From: Perca fluviatilis
Lineage: Eukaryota > Chordata > Actinopteri > Perciformes > Percidae
Length of the DNA: 64,000 nt
Reading direction: 5' to 3'
Assembly: GCF_010015445.1 (NCBI RefSeq)
Contig: NC_053122.1
Location: 38,789,731-38,853,730, forward strand
Shown here: piece after piece, positions 1 to 13,245 of the stretch
Numbering within the stretch: the stretch's first letter is position 1
Layout: each line of letters opens with the position of its first letter
Notes under the pieces: model-generated
Database searches by the model: none
Seen by the model: the letters and a program-made list of their open reading frames with translations, nothing else
Told to the model about the DNA's origin: nothing
Program-made: the position numbers and the translations under genes

Positions 1-16
1 AGCTTAGCCATTAGCA

Positions 17-969
17 ATGGCTAATTCCTCTCCCTCTCCTGCTCTTTCTTGCTCTGTGTGTCAAATGTTTGCTATTCCTCTGCCTCCTTTAGTGATAATG
101 ATACATGTAATAAATGTAGTATATTCGCTGTTTTGGAGGCAAGGCTTAGTGAGTTTGAGGCTCGGCTCCGCACCATGGAATCAGAATCATATGCTTCCGT
201 AGCTAGCCAGCGCCATGTAGCTCATACTGTAGCTTCTGCTAGCTGTCCCCCGGCAGACCCCGAGCAGCCGGGCGAGTGGGTGACTGTCCGAGGGAAGCGT
301 AGCGTTAGATCTAGACCAGGGAGTGCACATGATGACGGTCGCTCTAAACCGGAGCATCTTCGCCTCTCTAACAGTTTCTCCCTACTCAGTGATACACCCG
401 CTGAGAAGCCAATTCTGGTTATTGGGAGCTCTATACTGAGACATGTGAAGCCGGCGGCCCCAGCGGCTGCGGTCATATGTGTCCCCAGGGCCAGAGCGGG
501 CGATATAGAATCCCATCTAAAGCTGCTGGCTAAAAAGAACCGTAAATACAGAAAGATCATACTTCACGTAGGTGGTAATGGTCGGAAATCGGAGATCACT
601 AAAATTGATGTTGAGTCACTTTGTGCATACGCAAAGACAATGTCGGACTCAGTAGTTTTCTCTGGACCCCTGCCAAACCTGACCAGCGATGAAATGTACA
701 GCCGTACGTCATCCTTCAACCGCTGGCTGTCGGGGTGGTGTCCAGCTAATGATGTGGGCTATGTGAATAACTGGAGGGCGTTCTTGGGAAAGCCTGGTCT
801 GATTAGGAGAGACGGCATTCATCCCACCTGGGACGGAGCCGCGCTCATGTCTAAAAGTCTATTATCGGTCATAAACCATGACAACCCAAGTTTGATATTA
901 GTAATCAGAGGTGCAGTGCAATGCACCCCTCTGTGCTTCCGTTGGAGCAGTCGCCCACTCATAGTCTAA
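17..969 (+). pseudogene. LINE ORF1 (zinc-binding, coiled-coil, SGNH-esterase-like), frameshifted
   Basis: ORF1 of the L2-type element. A start at 17 gives MANSSPSPALSCSVCQMF with one CxxC pair. The second pair (DTCNKC) and the coiled-coil LEARLSEFEARL lie in the +1 frame that stays open to 969, so a small indel falls near 70-100. Downstream, an SGNH-hydrolase fold is suggested by the GSSI block around 421-435, the HVGGN block around 567-581, and DGIHPTWDG around 811-838. The catalytic set GDS...D..H is partly kept; GSS replaces the usual GDS. In this clade ORF1p is thought to act as a nucleic-acid-binding chaperone with an esterase-like domain. The reading is clear as LINE debris; activity is unlikely. 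Confidence 0.85.
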
Positions 970-1008
970 TAAGCACGGTGTCTGTCCCCCCGGCTCAGAT
1001 CGGTTAAA

Positions 1009-3760
1009 TTGACGATAGAACAAAACAGGAAAATTAGATGTGGACTATTAAATATTAGATCTCTGTCTTCTAAAGCAGTATTGGTAAACGATTTGATATC
1101 AGATAATAAAATTGATTTATTTTGTCTTACTGAAACCTGGATGGGCCATGAAGAATATGTCAGTCCAAATGAAGCCACTCCTCCCAGTCATATTAATACT
1201 CAAATTCCTAGAGGCTCAGGCCGAGGAGGGGGAGTTGCAGCCATCTTTGATTCAAGCCTGTTAATTAATCCTAAACCTAAACTAATATATACTAATTATA
1301 ACTTGTTTGAAAGTATTGTTCTTAATCTTCAACATCCAAAATGGAAAACATTACAGCCAATTATATTCGTTGTTATTTACAGGGCTCCAGGTCCGTATTC
1401 TGAATTTTTATCTGAATTCTCAGAGTTTTTATCATGTTTAGTCCTTAAATCTGACAAAGTACTTATTGTAGATGATTTTAATATCCATGTGGACGTTGAC
1501 AATGGTAGCCTTAGCACTGCTTTCAACTCATTATTGGATTCAGTTGGTTTCAGTCAGAGTGTGCACAAGGCGACGCACTGTTTTAACCACACCCTCGACC
1601 TTGTGTTGGCATATGGTATTGAAATTGAGGATTTAATAGTATTTCTGCAGAATTCGGTTTTATCAGATCATTCTTTAATTACTTTCGAATTCTTAATACC
1701 TGAATATACTAAATTAGATAAAAGCTTCTACACTAGATGCCTATCTGACAATGCTATAGCTAAATTTAAGGAAGATATTCCAACAGCATCTGACTCTATG
1801 TCATGCCTTAACATAACAGAGGACCTGTATGTTAACCTCAGTCCCTCTCAAATTGATATTTGTAGACGGTGCTACGACCTGCCTACGGACGACTTTAGAC
1901 TCTGTTGCTCCCCTCAAAAAGAAGATGATGAAGCAAAGGAAACTAGCACCTTGGTATAACTCCCAAACTCGCAAATTAAAACAAATCTTGCGAAACCTAG
2001 AAAGTAAATTTTGTTCCACCAAAGTGAACAAATCTCATTTGGATTGGCAAGAAAGTCTCAAAACCTATAGGAAGGCCCTAAGAAAGGCCAGATCAGACTA
2101 TTACTCATCACTAATAGAAGAAAATAAGAACAACCCAAGGTTTCTTTTCAGCACTGTAGCCAGGCTGACAGAGAGTCACAGCTCTACTGAGCCATCTATT
2201 CCTGTAGCTCTGAGTAGTGATGACTTCATGAGCTTCTTTAATGATAAAATTATAACAATTAGAGATAAAATCTATCACCTTTTGCCCTCAACTTCTAACG
2301 GTTCACCTTTAAACGCAGGACCGCTAGAAAGAACGACTAGTCCCGACATATTTTTAGACTGCTTTTATCCTATAGACCTTCAACAATTAATGTTAAAGAT
2401 ATCCTCAGCTAAGCCATCTACCTGTCTCTTAGACCCCATCCCAACAAGACTACTCAAAGAAGCATTACCCGTGGTTAACACTTCATTACTAGATATGATC
2501 AATATGTCCTTATTAACAGGTTATGTACCGCAGTCATTTAAAGTAGCTGTTATAAAACCTCTTCTAAAAAAACTGGTGAAAATTACTAATGACCTTCTAA
2601 CTGCTGCAGACAAAGGACTTGTCTCCATTCTTGTTCTACTAGATCTTAGTGCTGCATTTGACACTATTGAAAATACAATCCTGTTACAGAGATTGGAACA
2701 CTTAGTTGGCATTAAAGGAATCGCTCTAAGCTGGTTTAAGTCCTATTTCTCTGATCGATCTCAATTTGTTAATGTTAACGATAATTCCTCCAAGTACGCT
2801 GAAGTTAGCCATGGCGTTCCACAAGGCTCAGAGCATGGACCAATTCTATTCTCCTTATATATGCTTCCTCTTGGTAATATTATTAGGAAACACTCAATTA
2901 ACTTTCACTGTTATGCGGATGACACCCAATTATACTTGTCAATCAAATCCAACGAAACCAATCAGCTAGCTAAACTTCAAGCGTGCATTAAAGATATAAA
3001 ATCCTGGATGACCTATAATTTTCTGATGTTAAACTCTAACAAAACTGAAGTTATTGTGCTGGGCCCTAAACACCTCCGAACCTCATTATCTAAAGACTTA
3101 GCTACTCTGGATGGTATTGCCCTGGCCTCCAGCACTACTGTCAGAAATCTAGGGTTTATTTTTGATCAGGATATATCCTTTAACGCCCATCTAAAACAAA
3201 CCTCAAGAACAGCCTTTTTCCATCTTCGTAACATTGCCAAAATTAGGAATATCCTGTCTCAAAATGATGCTGAAAAACTAGTCCATGCATTCGTTACTTC
3301 CAGGCTGGACTATTGTAATTCCCTACTGTCAGGTTGCTCAAATAAGTCCCTTAAGACTCTCCAGCTGATCCAGAATGCTGCAGCACGTGTTCTCACAAGA
3401 ACTAAGAAAAGAGATCATATTTCTTCTGTATTAGCTTTTCTGCATTGGCTTCCTGTAAAATCCAGGATTGAATTTAAAATCCTTCTCCTGACCTACAAAG
3501 CTCTAAATGGTCAAGCACCATCATATCTAGAAGAGCTCCTAATACCTTATTGTCCCACTAGAGCACTGCGCTCCCAGAATGCAGAGTTACTTGTGTTACC
3601 TACAGTCTCTAAAAGTAGAATGGGAGCCAGAGCCTTTAGTTATCAGGCTCCTCTCCTATGGAACCAGCTCCCAATCTGGGTTTGGGGGCAGAAACTGTCA
3701 CCAAATTCAAGAATGAACTTAAAACTCTCCTATTTGATAAAGCTTATTGTTAGGGAGTGA
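1009..3760 (+). pseudogene. LINE ORF2 (endonuclease + reverse transcriptase), frameshifted and internally deleted
   Basis: The N-terminal endonuclease is read from 1009: LNIRSLSSK, TETWM and the terminal SDHSLI (about 1663-1680) are visible. The core DDFNIH block has Asp where Gly is usual. The frame changes between about 1850 and 1890; the rest reads in the frame open from 1829 to 3760. The reverse transcriptase shows motif A LDLSAAFDT (about 2636-2665), HGVPQGS, and the catalytic YADD (2912-2923). The text jumps from the LLKK block to VKITNDLL near 2565-2580, so the first RT blocks, about 55-60 residues in relatives, are missing without loss of frame. The C-terminal LINE domain (RLDYCNSLLSG) is kept. 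Presumed dead. Confidence 0.92.
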
Positions 3761-4626
3761 GGAGTTGCAGTGTCCACCTAACTGGCCCACCTGCTTCTCT
3801 TCATAATTGTTAGATTAATAATACATAACAAAAGTAGAGGGAGGCAGGACAGCACAGCCCGATCCGGCAGGGGAGAGTTTCAAGCCCGAACAGGCCACCT
3901 CTCCTTATGACCTGTCTCTCTTAGTTACGCTGTTATAGTTCTAGACTGCCGGGGGACTTCCTTCCTTTGACACACTGAGTTGCTCTCTCCTCTCCCTTTC
4001 TATTACCATTTGTGTGCCCGTTCCAGAAATGCTTGTTATTAATCCTAGCTTCTGGGGAGTTTACTCCCCGGAGTCCTTATGTTTTTTCCCCCAGCGTATT
4101 TCCTTGGAGAACTTTGGCACCAAGATCCTGGCTGCAGCTGTCGCCGTGGTCCTGCTGCACTCCCTGCTGAGCTCAGCGGTGCCCTGCAATGTCATCCTGC
4201 GTCCTGCTAAACCCTGCTGCTTCCTGCTGAACCCTGCTGCCTCCTGCTGAACCCTGCTGCTTCCTGCTACGTCCATCCATGCTCTGCTGGGCCACGCTAC
4301 ATCCTGTAATGCCCTGCAGCGCCCTGATATGACATGAACTACTACGATTACCATTTGAAGTCACCACTGTCGCACTGGTCGCACTGCTTGCTCTTGAGGG
4401 AATTACTGCAATTGTTGGGGCTTTGTAAATTATAGAGTGTGGTCTCGACCTACTCTATCTGTAAAGTGTCTCGAGATAACTATAAATAAAATTGAATTGA
4501 ATTGAATTGTGGCAACACCTGGACAATCCTTTGGTTTATAATGTGGATTTTAAAACTTTTTTGTTTCTTTCCCTCAAGGCAGAACTGATTCTTGAAATGA
4601 AAAGTTGATTTAATCTGACAAAGTTA

Positions 4627-5456
4627 CAGTTTTTCTTGATTGCTTTGACGCAGCAGTCAACTAAAATTCCACATTTTTCAAAACAGTTAACACACAGGCC
4701 GAAACAGTGGCACTCACGGTCAAAATGACACATTTTGTTTGCAAAAGGCTCTAACCGTGCCAAAACATTTAAAATATGCCACAAAAGCAAATTTTGCTTT
4801 CAAACAACACAACTTGCAAACAAGTGTATGTGCTCTTCCAATCAACCATTACACAGTGGACAACAAAATAAAAAATACAGCACTCAGTGCAAATCAGTGC
4901 ACCATTGCTTGTCATTGTAGTCCATTACTGGACGTAGCTTTCATACCAGTGACATTTGTTGTTAAATTTGCCTTTTTGCAAAGAATTGGATTCAGAATCA
5001 GAAATGCTTTGATGCAAATTATATTGATTCCATCGATTCTTATTTTCAAACTGTGGCTGAAAACTGAAATACTGTAAATATTACACAAAATACATGTAAA
5101 CCAACATAAAATCTATTAGAGTATAAGAAATTAAGAAAATAAAAATATAATATAAAGTAAAGTATAAACATCTATTACTATAAGAAATATATGTCATACT
5201 GAAAGCAGGTAGTTTTTAATAGTTAGGAACAGATGCTTTCTGTTTGGTTACCATAGCTTAAACAATGTAGGAGTTTGGACTGCTTGAATGACATCCATGT
5301 TAACAGTTCTGCTAAAGGGTGGGGGAAATGTGTCAATCCAATGAGAAAGGGTTAACACATTTGCAAGAGGTGTCTTCTGCTCTGCTGAGACAGTGATGAT
5401 GAAAACCCAGTGGATCCCAATTTCTTTAAGCAGGTCAAAGCAATCAAGAAGAACTG
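4627..5456. mobile_element. TA-flanked non-autonomous DNA transposon, copy 1
   Basis: The left end CAGTTTTTCTTGATTGCTTT is matched in inverted orientation at the right end (GGTCAAAGCAATCAAG...AACTG). Both ends are bordered by TA (4625-4626 and 5457-5458), as expected for a TA target-site duplication. The 830-bp interior has no transposase. A second, longer copy lies at 11006-12384 and a distant relative at 12753-16665. The superfamily cannot be fixed by eye; TA duplication fits Tc1/mariner-like or related groups. Confidence 0.8.
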
Positions 5457-5458
5457 TA

Positions 5459-5780
5459 AGTTCTATCATCAGTCCTACCACTCATGCTAACATTTTGCTC
5501 ACCAACTTAAAGCTGATTCGTATCAAATGACAATGTGATGATCGTAGTGATGAACCTACAGAGAGTTACCAGCTGAATCTGCAGCTCCCCTCATCTTTAC
5601 AGAGCTTTACACTGACTTTCAGCTCGTTGTTTAGCTGTCTGGCCCACACCTTAACTGTTTTGATTCACTCTCACAGCTTAGTTTTTCAGTGAAAAAGCTG
5701 AAAAAAAGCCATTGCCATTGAACGTAATCCACGGTTCGGCAGAATCTCCATAAGCCGTACAGTGTGAACAAACAACAGTG

Positions 5781-5826
<46 letters not shown>

Positions 5827-7671
5827 TATGTGTCATTTGTATAAAACTGTGTCCTCCAACTTGAATTTGCTTTATGTGTTGTGCTGTGGTTTCCGTGGAA
5901 GTCAATGATCAGTCCCCAGCGGCTCTGCTCTGACCACTCATGGTCCTGCCTGGTTGGACTCTGTTGTAGCAATGTCACCACATAAGAAAGTCAAGTGATG
6001 TGTTTGAAAAGAAGAACTTAAAGGTTACGTCTCAGCTGCCAACATATCCTTATGCATCTTTACTTCAAGGCACTTTCTCAACAAGCAAGAGTTGCCGGAT
6101 TTTCAAAACTAAAGAGATATGTGTAATATTTATCCTTCCCTCACACCTAATACCTCTTAGTGTACAGACTTAATTCAGATGAAATAAACTCTTGAAATGG
6201 AAATTTTTTGCAGTGTGGGTTTCAGCTCTGGAGGAAGGTTCTCAGTGAACGCCTTCAGCCTCTTTTTTTTCTCCCTTTTTTCCAGGTGAGCGAGCGTCAG
6301 GGGAGATAAGCCTGTCACCGTTTCCCTCCAGACTGAAGCACAGGGAGCACATCTCAAACAGCGGGACGACTGGCCAACAGCGATAGCCGGCCAACATGTC
6401 CATGAGAAGGGGGAGACGGGGGAGGTAGGGGGAAGCAGGGAGAGACGCATAAAAAACCTGGCATACTTTCACAGGAACTGAGGCACTCGGCAGACCTATC
6501 TGTGACAGAGCCACAGTAATTGTTTTGCTTCCAAACGAGATTCACTTTGTTGTCAGCGCAGAGAGAAAAATCAGATGATTGATGGAACTAAGCACTGAGT
6601 GATGGTGAATTTGAATGAGAGGTTTCACTATAGAATGCAGACTGAATTTCTGTATTAACAGACATTTGTACTCGCTATGTAAGGGCTTGTCACACAATGT
6701 ACATGTCCTGTAGCTCTTCCCCAGGCACACACTGGCTTCATTCTAGTATATACATACATACACAACATATGACTGAAATATGGAGGATGCCGGAGTGTTC
6801 CATCGATTGCTTCCTTATTACACTGACAGACAATTTTGCTCATTGGGTTACATTGTATTTAATGATATTACATTTTGTTTTACGAGTTAAATAATTCAAT
6901 TTCAATTTTTTGGGATTAGAAGGTATACTGAGAGACATGCTGACAAACGGATTAATAGGGACAGCATTTGAGATAAATATGTTTAAAGGTCCAATATGTA
7001 ATACTGACAGCTAGCAATGCTTTACAATGGTTACTGCACTCCAAATTCTAAATACTGAAAAGAGTCGTGTCTCCCGGCCCCTCCTCTCCAGCGTCGAAGT
7101 TCACAGAAGTTGCCAGGTTGAGAACGCTAAACCCAACGTCGCACAATGTCAATGTTAGCTTGATGCTAGTCTCGCTTTACCAGACATTACTCCACGGTTA
7201 TAAAAGCCTCGAGGAGCTCTATACCCGGCTGACTGTAACAACAACGACCGCTAAAAAGACCGCAACTTTGCGGAGCTCTGTGCCCGACTGACAGCCACCT
7301 TTTCTGGGCTTAACGTCACAGCAACAGCTGCTACAAAGACGGTGACCTCGCGGCCATTTGTACCCAGGGCACAGTCACCGTTTGTCGGCTATGCCCGCTG
7401 AACAGAAGCAAGGGAACAGTTTTGACAGGGGGGAGATTGTCAGTTCTAATGTACTACTTCCAGACCCGTTATATAGCTTGTCTATACACTGTACAGTCAG
7501 TAAATTACACATTATGGTTGCATGCCAGTATGTAACATAGTGGGAATCCTCGTACTGTCCAAAATATCATAACCGTGAAGCTGGCGATGGTAACATTGGC
7601 CACAATAACATAACATAACGTTACATACATTGCAAAGCGACCAGAACACTGTGTCCCATGCCAACAATTTA
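5459..7671. other. Intergenic, no gene seen
   Basis: No exon-like reading frame with a recognisable domain. It contains a (TTA)n run at 5784-5826. Sequence near 7164-7195 (CTAGTCTCGCTTTACCAGAC) resembles, in reverse, the end of the repeat at 18830-19225, so part of 7040-7330 is probably the same fish repeat family. Confidence 0.6.
5784..5826. repeat. (TTA)n microsatellite
   Basis: About 14 uninterrupted ATT/TTA units. Confidence 0.95.
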
Positions 7672-7679
7672 GGCTACGG

Positions 7680-8425
7680 CATACCTGCCAACATTTGGTT
7701 TTCAAAATCCGGGAGATTTGTGCGGGGGAATGGCGGCGCGACCGGGGGGGGTACTGTTAAGTGTACTGTCTGTGCTACCAACATTGCATCTTGAGTTCAG
7801 CTTGCATCAGGTTTTCTGCCTCTGTCTGTTCTTTCATGATGAAGGATGAAATCGCCCGTGTGCCCTTATGTGCTTCTTCTGCGCGATGGTGCCGCTGTGT
7901 TTTAATGTGCTGGGTGATGTCATTTCCCCTCCGTGCGCTACATTTAAATCAATGCGACACACCTTACAAAAAGCGTGGAGGTTGTCGATATGACTATAGG
8001 TAAGATGCATGGAAATTGTTGCGCCCAACACTGTTGAAATGTACAGCTATACTTCGATTTCTTTGTGGGAACACCACCTTCACCTGCCATCTTTATCGGC
8101 TCGCTTTCAGGTCTGAACTTTCCATGAAGCTTGCGCAGAGATCAACTGGGTTATAGGTTGCCAGGTTGAGGGTTATAGGTTGCCAGGTTGAGGTGACAAA
8201 CGGGTTGAAAATTGTATGGTGTGTGGATTGTGTGAATAGGATGCATTTCATACAAGATCTGGCAACTGGTCAACATTAGACAAACATATTGGTCTGATTA
8301 TTTATAAAGGAGTTTGGGCCATGCACGTTATGGGAGTTTCCCGGGAGAAAAAACAGTGAGGGGTCTGGGAGATAGGGCTAAAAAACGGGAGAAACCCGGG
8401 AAAAACGGGAATGTTGGCAGCTATG
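7680..8425. mobile_element. hAT-type MITE with 8-bp target duplication
   Basis: The ends are inverted: CATACCTGCCAACATT on the left and AATGTTGGCAGCTATG on the right. They are bordered by GGCTACGG (7672-7679) and GGCTACAG (8426-8433), an 8-bp duplication with one mismatch, which is the size hAT elements make. The 746-bp interior codes for nothing recognisable and has a short tandem duplication of GGTTATAGGTTGCCAGGTTG at about 8150-8192. Subterminal C/G-rich CCGGGAG and CCCGGG motifs are present near both ends. Confidence 0.82.
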
Positions 8426-8433
8426 GGCTACAG

Positions 8434-8915
8434 GGTGGTTTGCCAAAGTTAAATTGCATGTTTCCATTATGAGAAAGTCAAACTTGTTTACTTAATGTTT
8501 CCTTAATATCTAATGACGCATTAGGGTCATTTTTGGATTAAATACAGTAAATATATTATATATTGCACCTTTAAATGAAAACAGTACAGTAATCAAGAGA
8601 TCAGTATTACACCAATATTTCAGTACAGTTTGTGTTGATAAGTGTGGTTATGATGGTACACGATTGGCATGCAGAGAATTTATGGATAAAAGAAAAATGT
8701 ATTAGTTTTCTTCATGTCCTCACTTCTAAAATGTCCCCACTAATCCAAAAGATCCCACTTTCCAAAATTGTCCTTATTTCCAGAAAATGTCCCCACTTAC
8801 AAATATGTCCTCTCTTTCCAGGTCTAACACTCAAATCACTCCACTATACATGCCTCCTGCTTTCTTTCATACTCTGAAGCACACATGCACACTTTAAATG
8901 TCTCCCTTTCCCACC

Positions 8916-8993
<78 letters not shown>

Positions 8994-11003
8994 GAAATTC
9001 CCCACGCACCTCTACACAATGCACACAGTGCCGTTGGGGCTAATAAACTTTCTCCGGGTTAATTATGCGTGCTGCCCATTAGATGTCTGTCCAGGTCAGA
9101 GCCAACATGTGTAATTTCCCCGACGTTTATGAATGGAGGCCAACAGCCCACCAGAGGCTCATGGGAAGCAGGTGGCTGCTGGACGCTGGCTCTCCAACAG
9201 GTAACAGGGGGCTTGTTCAGACTCGGCAGCATTTTGAAATGGTCGGGAGGAGTTTCATCTCCAAATTACACATCTGAACTTTGAAAGAGAAGGGAACTTC
9301 CTCAAATGTGACTTTTTGGAGGGCACAAAAAGTAAAACGTGTTCCAGAGTTTTAAATCATTTGTATTTTCTGACTTTGTACGGGATGAATTTGCAGTTTT
9401 CTCATATTACAACCACAGATAGTACAGTATATTCTCTGACTGAACCACTTTGGCTGGTAACCACTTGTCATTTCACCATTACTTTGTTCAGTAGAGTATG
9501 AAAAGGGTAATTTTCTGCCTTGTTATATAAAGTGTGGTGTGAGTGATCTGCTCCTAGCTTTCCCTGACCCACAGAATCTATAAAGGGAAGAAAAGTCAGA
9601 TATGTCAGCGCTGTAAATGTGAATGTTAATTGGAGTCAAACTGTAAAACCTGGAGCACAATTGTATATTGTATCAAATAGGAAGTCTGTAATGTACTTGC
9701 TGCCCAAGTTCAAAGTATATTCTTTAGCAGTGATGCTGATGGTCATTTGTTATTTGCTAAACTAGTCACTTCATGTTTTAATCAATCTTTTTCTTTTTTC
9801 AATTTATGCAATTTTTGGTGGAACCTATTTCTGCACAATAGGACAATAAATCAATCAATTTTATTTGTCATATGAAATTGTACAAAAGCTGCGCACCAAA
9901 AGCGGAACAAACAAGCTTACAGAGACCTCCTTAATGAGGTGGTCTCTGTACGCTGTACGTTTGTTTGTGATGAGAACATGATCCGACCTCGAACAGCACC
10001 AACTATGTGTATGTAAGGTAGTAGCCTTAAGTAGGCCACTAGGAGGCACTGCTGCCATTACTAGAACAGATGCAGTTCAGCAATTTTCGCTTTTTTGTAC
10101 CTTACGAGACACCGTAGTTTACACTTGATCTGTGTAGGTTGCCATGTTTGTTTAAAACACATGTACAATATGTATTCTGTTAGGTAAGCAGTTTAGTCTG
10201 TGGCGTATACTATAAAAGTGTAAATATGTACATTGATAACCACCCACTCAGCTCATTTGTTCACATGTTGCTTATTTAAGTGTGGAGTTACAGTTTGTAG
10301 GGTCAAGTACTGCAAATTAGTTTTTATTCACTGGTGTACAAATTGGTTTGGGGTTAAACTATTGTGGCTAGCTGGTGGGCTAACGTTAGCTGAGTGATGA
10401 ATCAGCATTTAAGATGACTTGATGGTTTATTTCATAATTCATTTTTATGTGGCAAATCTATTCTTGTTAGAGTGCTATATTTAATTTAGCTTCTCAGAAC
10501 TATTTATTTTACACTGTATTATTTTTCCATTAGATTGTTTGTTTTGTGGATTTATTTCTAACTGTATGTTCTCCGTTAAGGGGATGAGGGAATCGGCCTT
10601 CTCTGTGACAATAAAACCAGATGGTCTCAGCTACAATCTTCAACCCAGCATTGAAGATTCACCCCTAACATCTAACACAACACAACGCAGAGAGATCTAA
10701 CAGTGCCGAGGGGTACCTCCAGACGGCAGGCGCACAGAGGGAGTGGGTTACATGTACTCTAACGGTAAACAGGTAAACGGCTCCTGTCGTCAGGCGTGCT
10801 TTGCAATCTGCAAAGAACATGCAAACTGTAGCAGCTTGCAATGTTTCTCTCACAGAAATAGACTGCGGTGACTCGCACCGCTGGGGTCAAACCAGCCGCC
10901 ACTAAAGTTGGAGACAGACACTGGCAGATCAGGGCAAAGTCTCAGTGAGCAGAGTGGACGTAGTTACGTCGCTCGGGAAACAATATCTGGAAAATGAATT
11001 ACT
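8434..11003. other. Intergenic, no gene seen
   Basis: A CA run lies at 8919-8987. A minus-oriented retroelement-like tail (CAATCAATTTTATTTGTCAT) lies near 9852-9875. No coding exon was recognised. Confidence 0.55.
8919..8987. repeat. (CA)n microsatellite
   Basis: Uninterrupted dinucleotide run of about 34 units. Cysteine/valine-only open frames across it are artefacts. Confidence 0.97.
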
Positions 11004-11005
11004 TA

Positions 11006-12384
11006 CAGTTTTTCTTGATTGCTTTGACGCGGCAGTCAACTCAAACTCCACATTTTTCAAAACAGTTAACACACAGGCCGAACAGTGGCACTCACGGTCA
11101 AAATGACACATTTTGTTTGCAAAAGGCTCTAACCGTGCCAAAACATTTAAAATATGCAACAAGCAAATTTTGCCTTCAAACAACACAACTTGCAAACAAG
11201 AGTATGAGCTCTTCCAATAAATCATTACACAGTGGACAACAAAATACAGCACTCAGTGCAAATCAGTGCACCATTGCTTGTCATGTTTTGCTAGCTTGCA
11301 TGTATGATCAATACACCATGCTGTCCTTTTGTTCTGTATGGACAGTTTTCAACTTTACGTAACTTAAACTTTTCTTCAAGTCTTTTACTAGTGTCTATGT
11401 ATAGTTAAGTAATGATTATTCTATTTTTGATATATTGTGTTGCCTGTTGTACTTGAATAGCACCCTTCGCTATCTTGCACTATGATACCATTGCACCTTT
11501 CTGCATTTTTTCCACACCGGTCCTTTAAACATGCTACAAACAAACTTTACTGTAAGGGCACACTATTGATATCTTTCTATTTATGTAGTATGTGTGCTTG
11601 GATGTCATATGTCTTTGTTCCTATGTGGATGTATGTTGTGTATAAGCTATTGGACACCTTCGTTTCCTTCAGGATAAATAAGTATATCTATCTATCTATC
11701 TATTGTATCTATTACTGTACATAGCTTTCATGCCAGAGTCATTTGTTGTCAAATTTGGCTTCTTGCAAAGAATTTGATCCAGAATCAGAAATGCTTTGAT
11801 GCAAATTTTATTGATTCCATTGATTTTTTTCAAACTGTGGTTGAAAACTGAAATACTGTAAATATTACACAAAATACATGTAAACCAAAATGAAATCTAT
11901 TAGAGTATAAGAAATTAAGAAAATAAAAATAAAATCTATTACAGTAAAGTATAAACATCTATTACTGTAGAGTATAAGAAATAGCCACTATTGCTACTCA
12001 GTCTCTTGACGATGGGGCCACATGGCCTAACCCTGCAGACTGATCTATGGGGCCAGTTGGCCTAACCCTGCACACTGACTGCTAGGTAAAGATTTGTGTG
12101 AAGGAGTGTCAAACAGGTGCTTCAGTGATTTCATACTGATAGCAGGTAGTTTCTAATAGTTAGGAACATATGGTTTCTGTTTGGTTACCATAGCTTAAAC
12201 AATGTAGGAGTTTGGACTGCTTGAATGACATTCGTGTTAACTGTTCTGCAAAAGGGTGGGGGAAATGTGTCAATCCAATGAGAAAGGGTTAACACATTTG
12301 CAAGAGGCTCTGCTTAGACAGTGATGATTAAAACCAAGTAGATCCCAGTTTCTTTAAGCAGGTCAAAGCAATCAAGAAAAACTG
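11006..12384. mobile_element. TA-flanked non-autonomous DNA transposon, copy 2, with insertions
   Basis: Same ends as 4627-5456, again bordered by TA (11004-11005 and 12385-12386). The shared interior (for example AACACACAGGCCGAACAGTG) is collinear with copy 1. It is interrupted by about 400 bp near 11295-11715 that ends in a (TATC)n tail, and by a short segment near 12000-12110 with two GGCCTAACCCTGCA repeats. No transposase is visible. Confidence 0.8.
11295..11715 (+). mobile_element. Retroelement fragment with (TATC)n tail inserted in the DNA transposon
   Basis: This segment is absent from the otherwise matching copy at 4627-5456. It ends with TTCAGGATAAATAAGTATAT followed by repeated TATC, the style of 3' tail seen in fish LINEs and SINEs. 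The left boundary is approximate. Confidence 0.5.
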
Positions 12385-13245
12385 TAAATGAAATCAGCTG
12401 GTTTGAACATGAAGATGCATATTTACTTTCTTGCTCCTGCCCCAGACATATCTGACCAATAAGCAGCGTTAACATTCTTAGGTGGTTTGTAATGACGCAT
12501 TTTGGTACGCTTGGATTTTTCCTGGCATGAAATGAAACCGAACCAAGGGGAAATTGCTCCAAGTTTACAAACTCATCAACTGATTCGGACCAGAGCAAAC
12601 CAACTACAGGTGTGAAAACGCCCTCATTGCGCCCTGGCATGATTGAATGATAAGTCGCATTGAAAAGACAAGTGTACCCACTGCCACCACTATGTTTACA
12701 GCTTGTTCTGCTACTTCTGAGTGCCGCAAAACAAAGAATTTTTTAACTTATACAGTTTTTTTGGACTGTAGTCACATGTGCAAAACTCTAACTACAGTCT
12801 GCACTACCAACAGTCACCTGAGCTAAACAGTTCACATCTCCTGCTAAACTCATTCACAGCAACACAACTCTTAACACACGTCCCAGAACAGGCTCAGTGC
12901 AGTCAAACACTCCGCACAATCCTCACTAAGATAACATACTGTCACTCAGAACACACAGTAAAAACACTAGCATCAAACACCAATACAGAAAATATCAACT
13001 TTTCATCTTTACAGTTTGAACAATTTGAGTGGCTTGACAATACTCAATAGTTTATATAAGGAAAAGATAGATTGTATAATATACCAATTTTTACGTAAGG
13101 TAAACAAGAAGGAATGAAAATCTGCAGTTTTCTTCAATATAGCATTTTGTCTCTGGTAATTTATGGAATTACCGTGGCAAAAAACTAAAAAAAAAAAAAA
13201 AGTACATCCGTAACAGTAACAAAGAATAGTGTGACTAATCCTGTC

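Larger units (their letters stand above)
1..4510 (+). mobile_element. L2/Maui-type non-LTR retrotransposon (LINE), decayed
   Basis: This is one LINE copy on the plus strand. It begins at or before the window edge and ends in a short ATTGA-type repeat tail (about 4489-4510). The order is ORF1 with a CxxC/CxxC segment and an SGNH-esterase-like domain, then ORF2 with an apurinic-type endonuclease and a reverse transcriptase, then a 3' UTR of about 730 bp. An esterase in ORF1 and this tail type are known for the CR1/L2 group. The 3' UTR contains a CTGCTGxTTCCTGCT-like tandem stretch near 4200-4290. The copy is non-functional: ORF1 and ORF2 each carry an apparent frameshift, and the RT lacks an internal block. 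No target-site duplication can be tested because the 5' end is outside the window. Confidence 0.93.

Noticed and set aside
4061..4367. Minus-strand ORFs with QEAAGFSRKQQG-like repeats in the LINE 3' UTR
   Set aside because: They come from the CTGCTG/TTCCTGCT low-complexity stretch read backwards.
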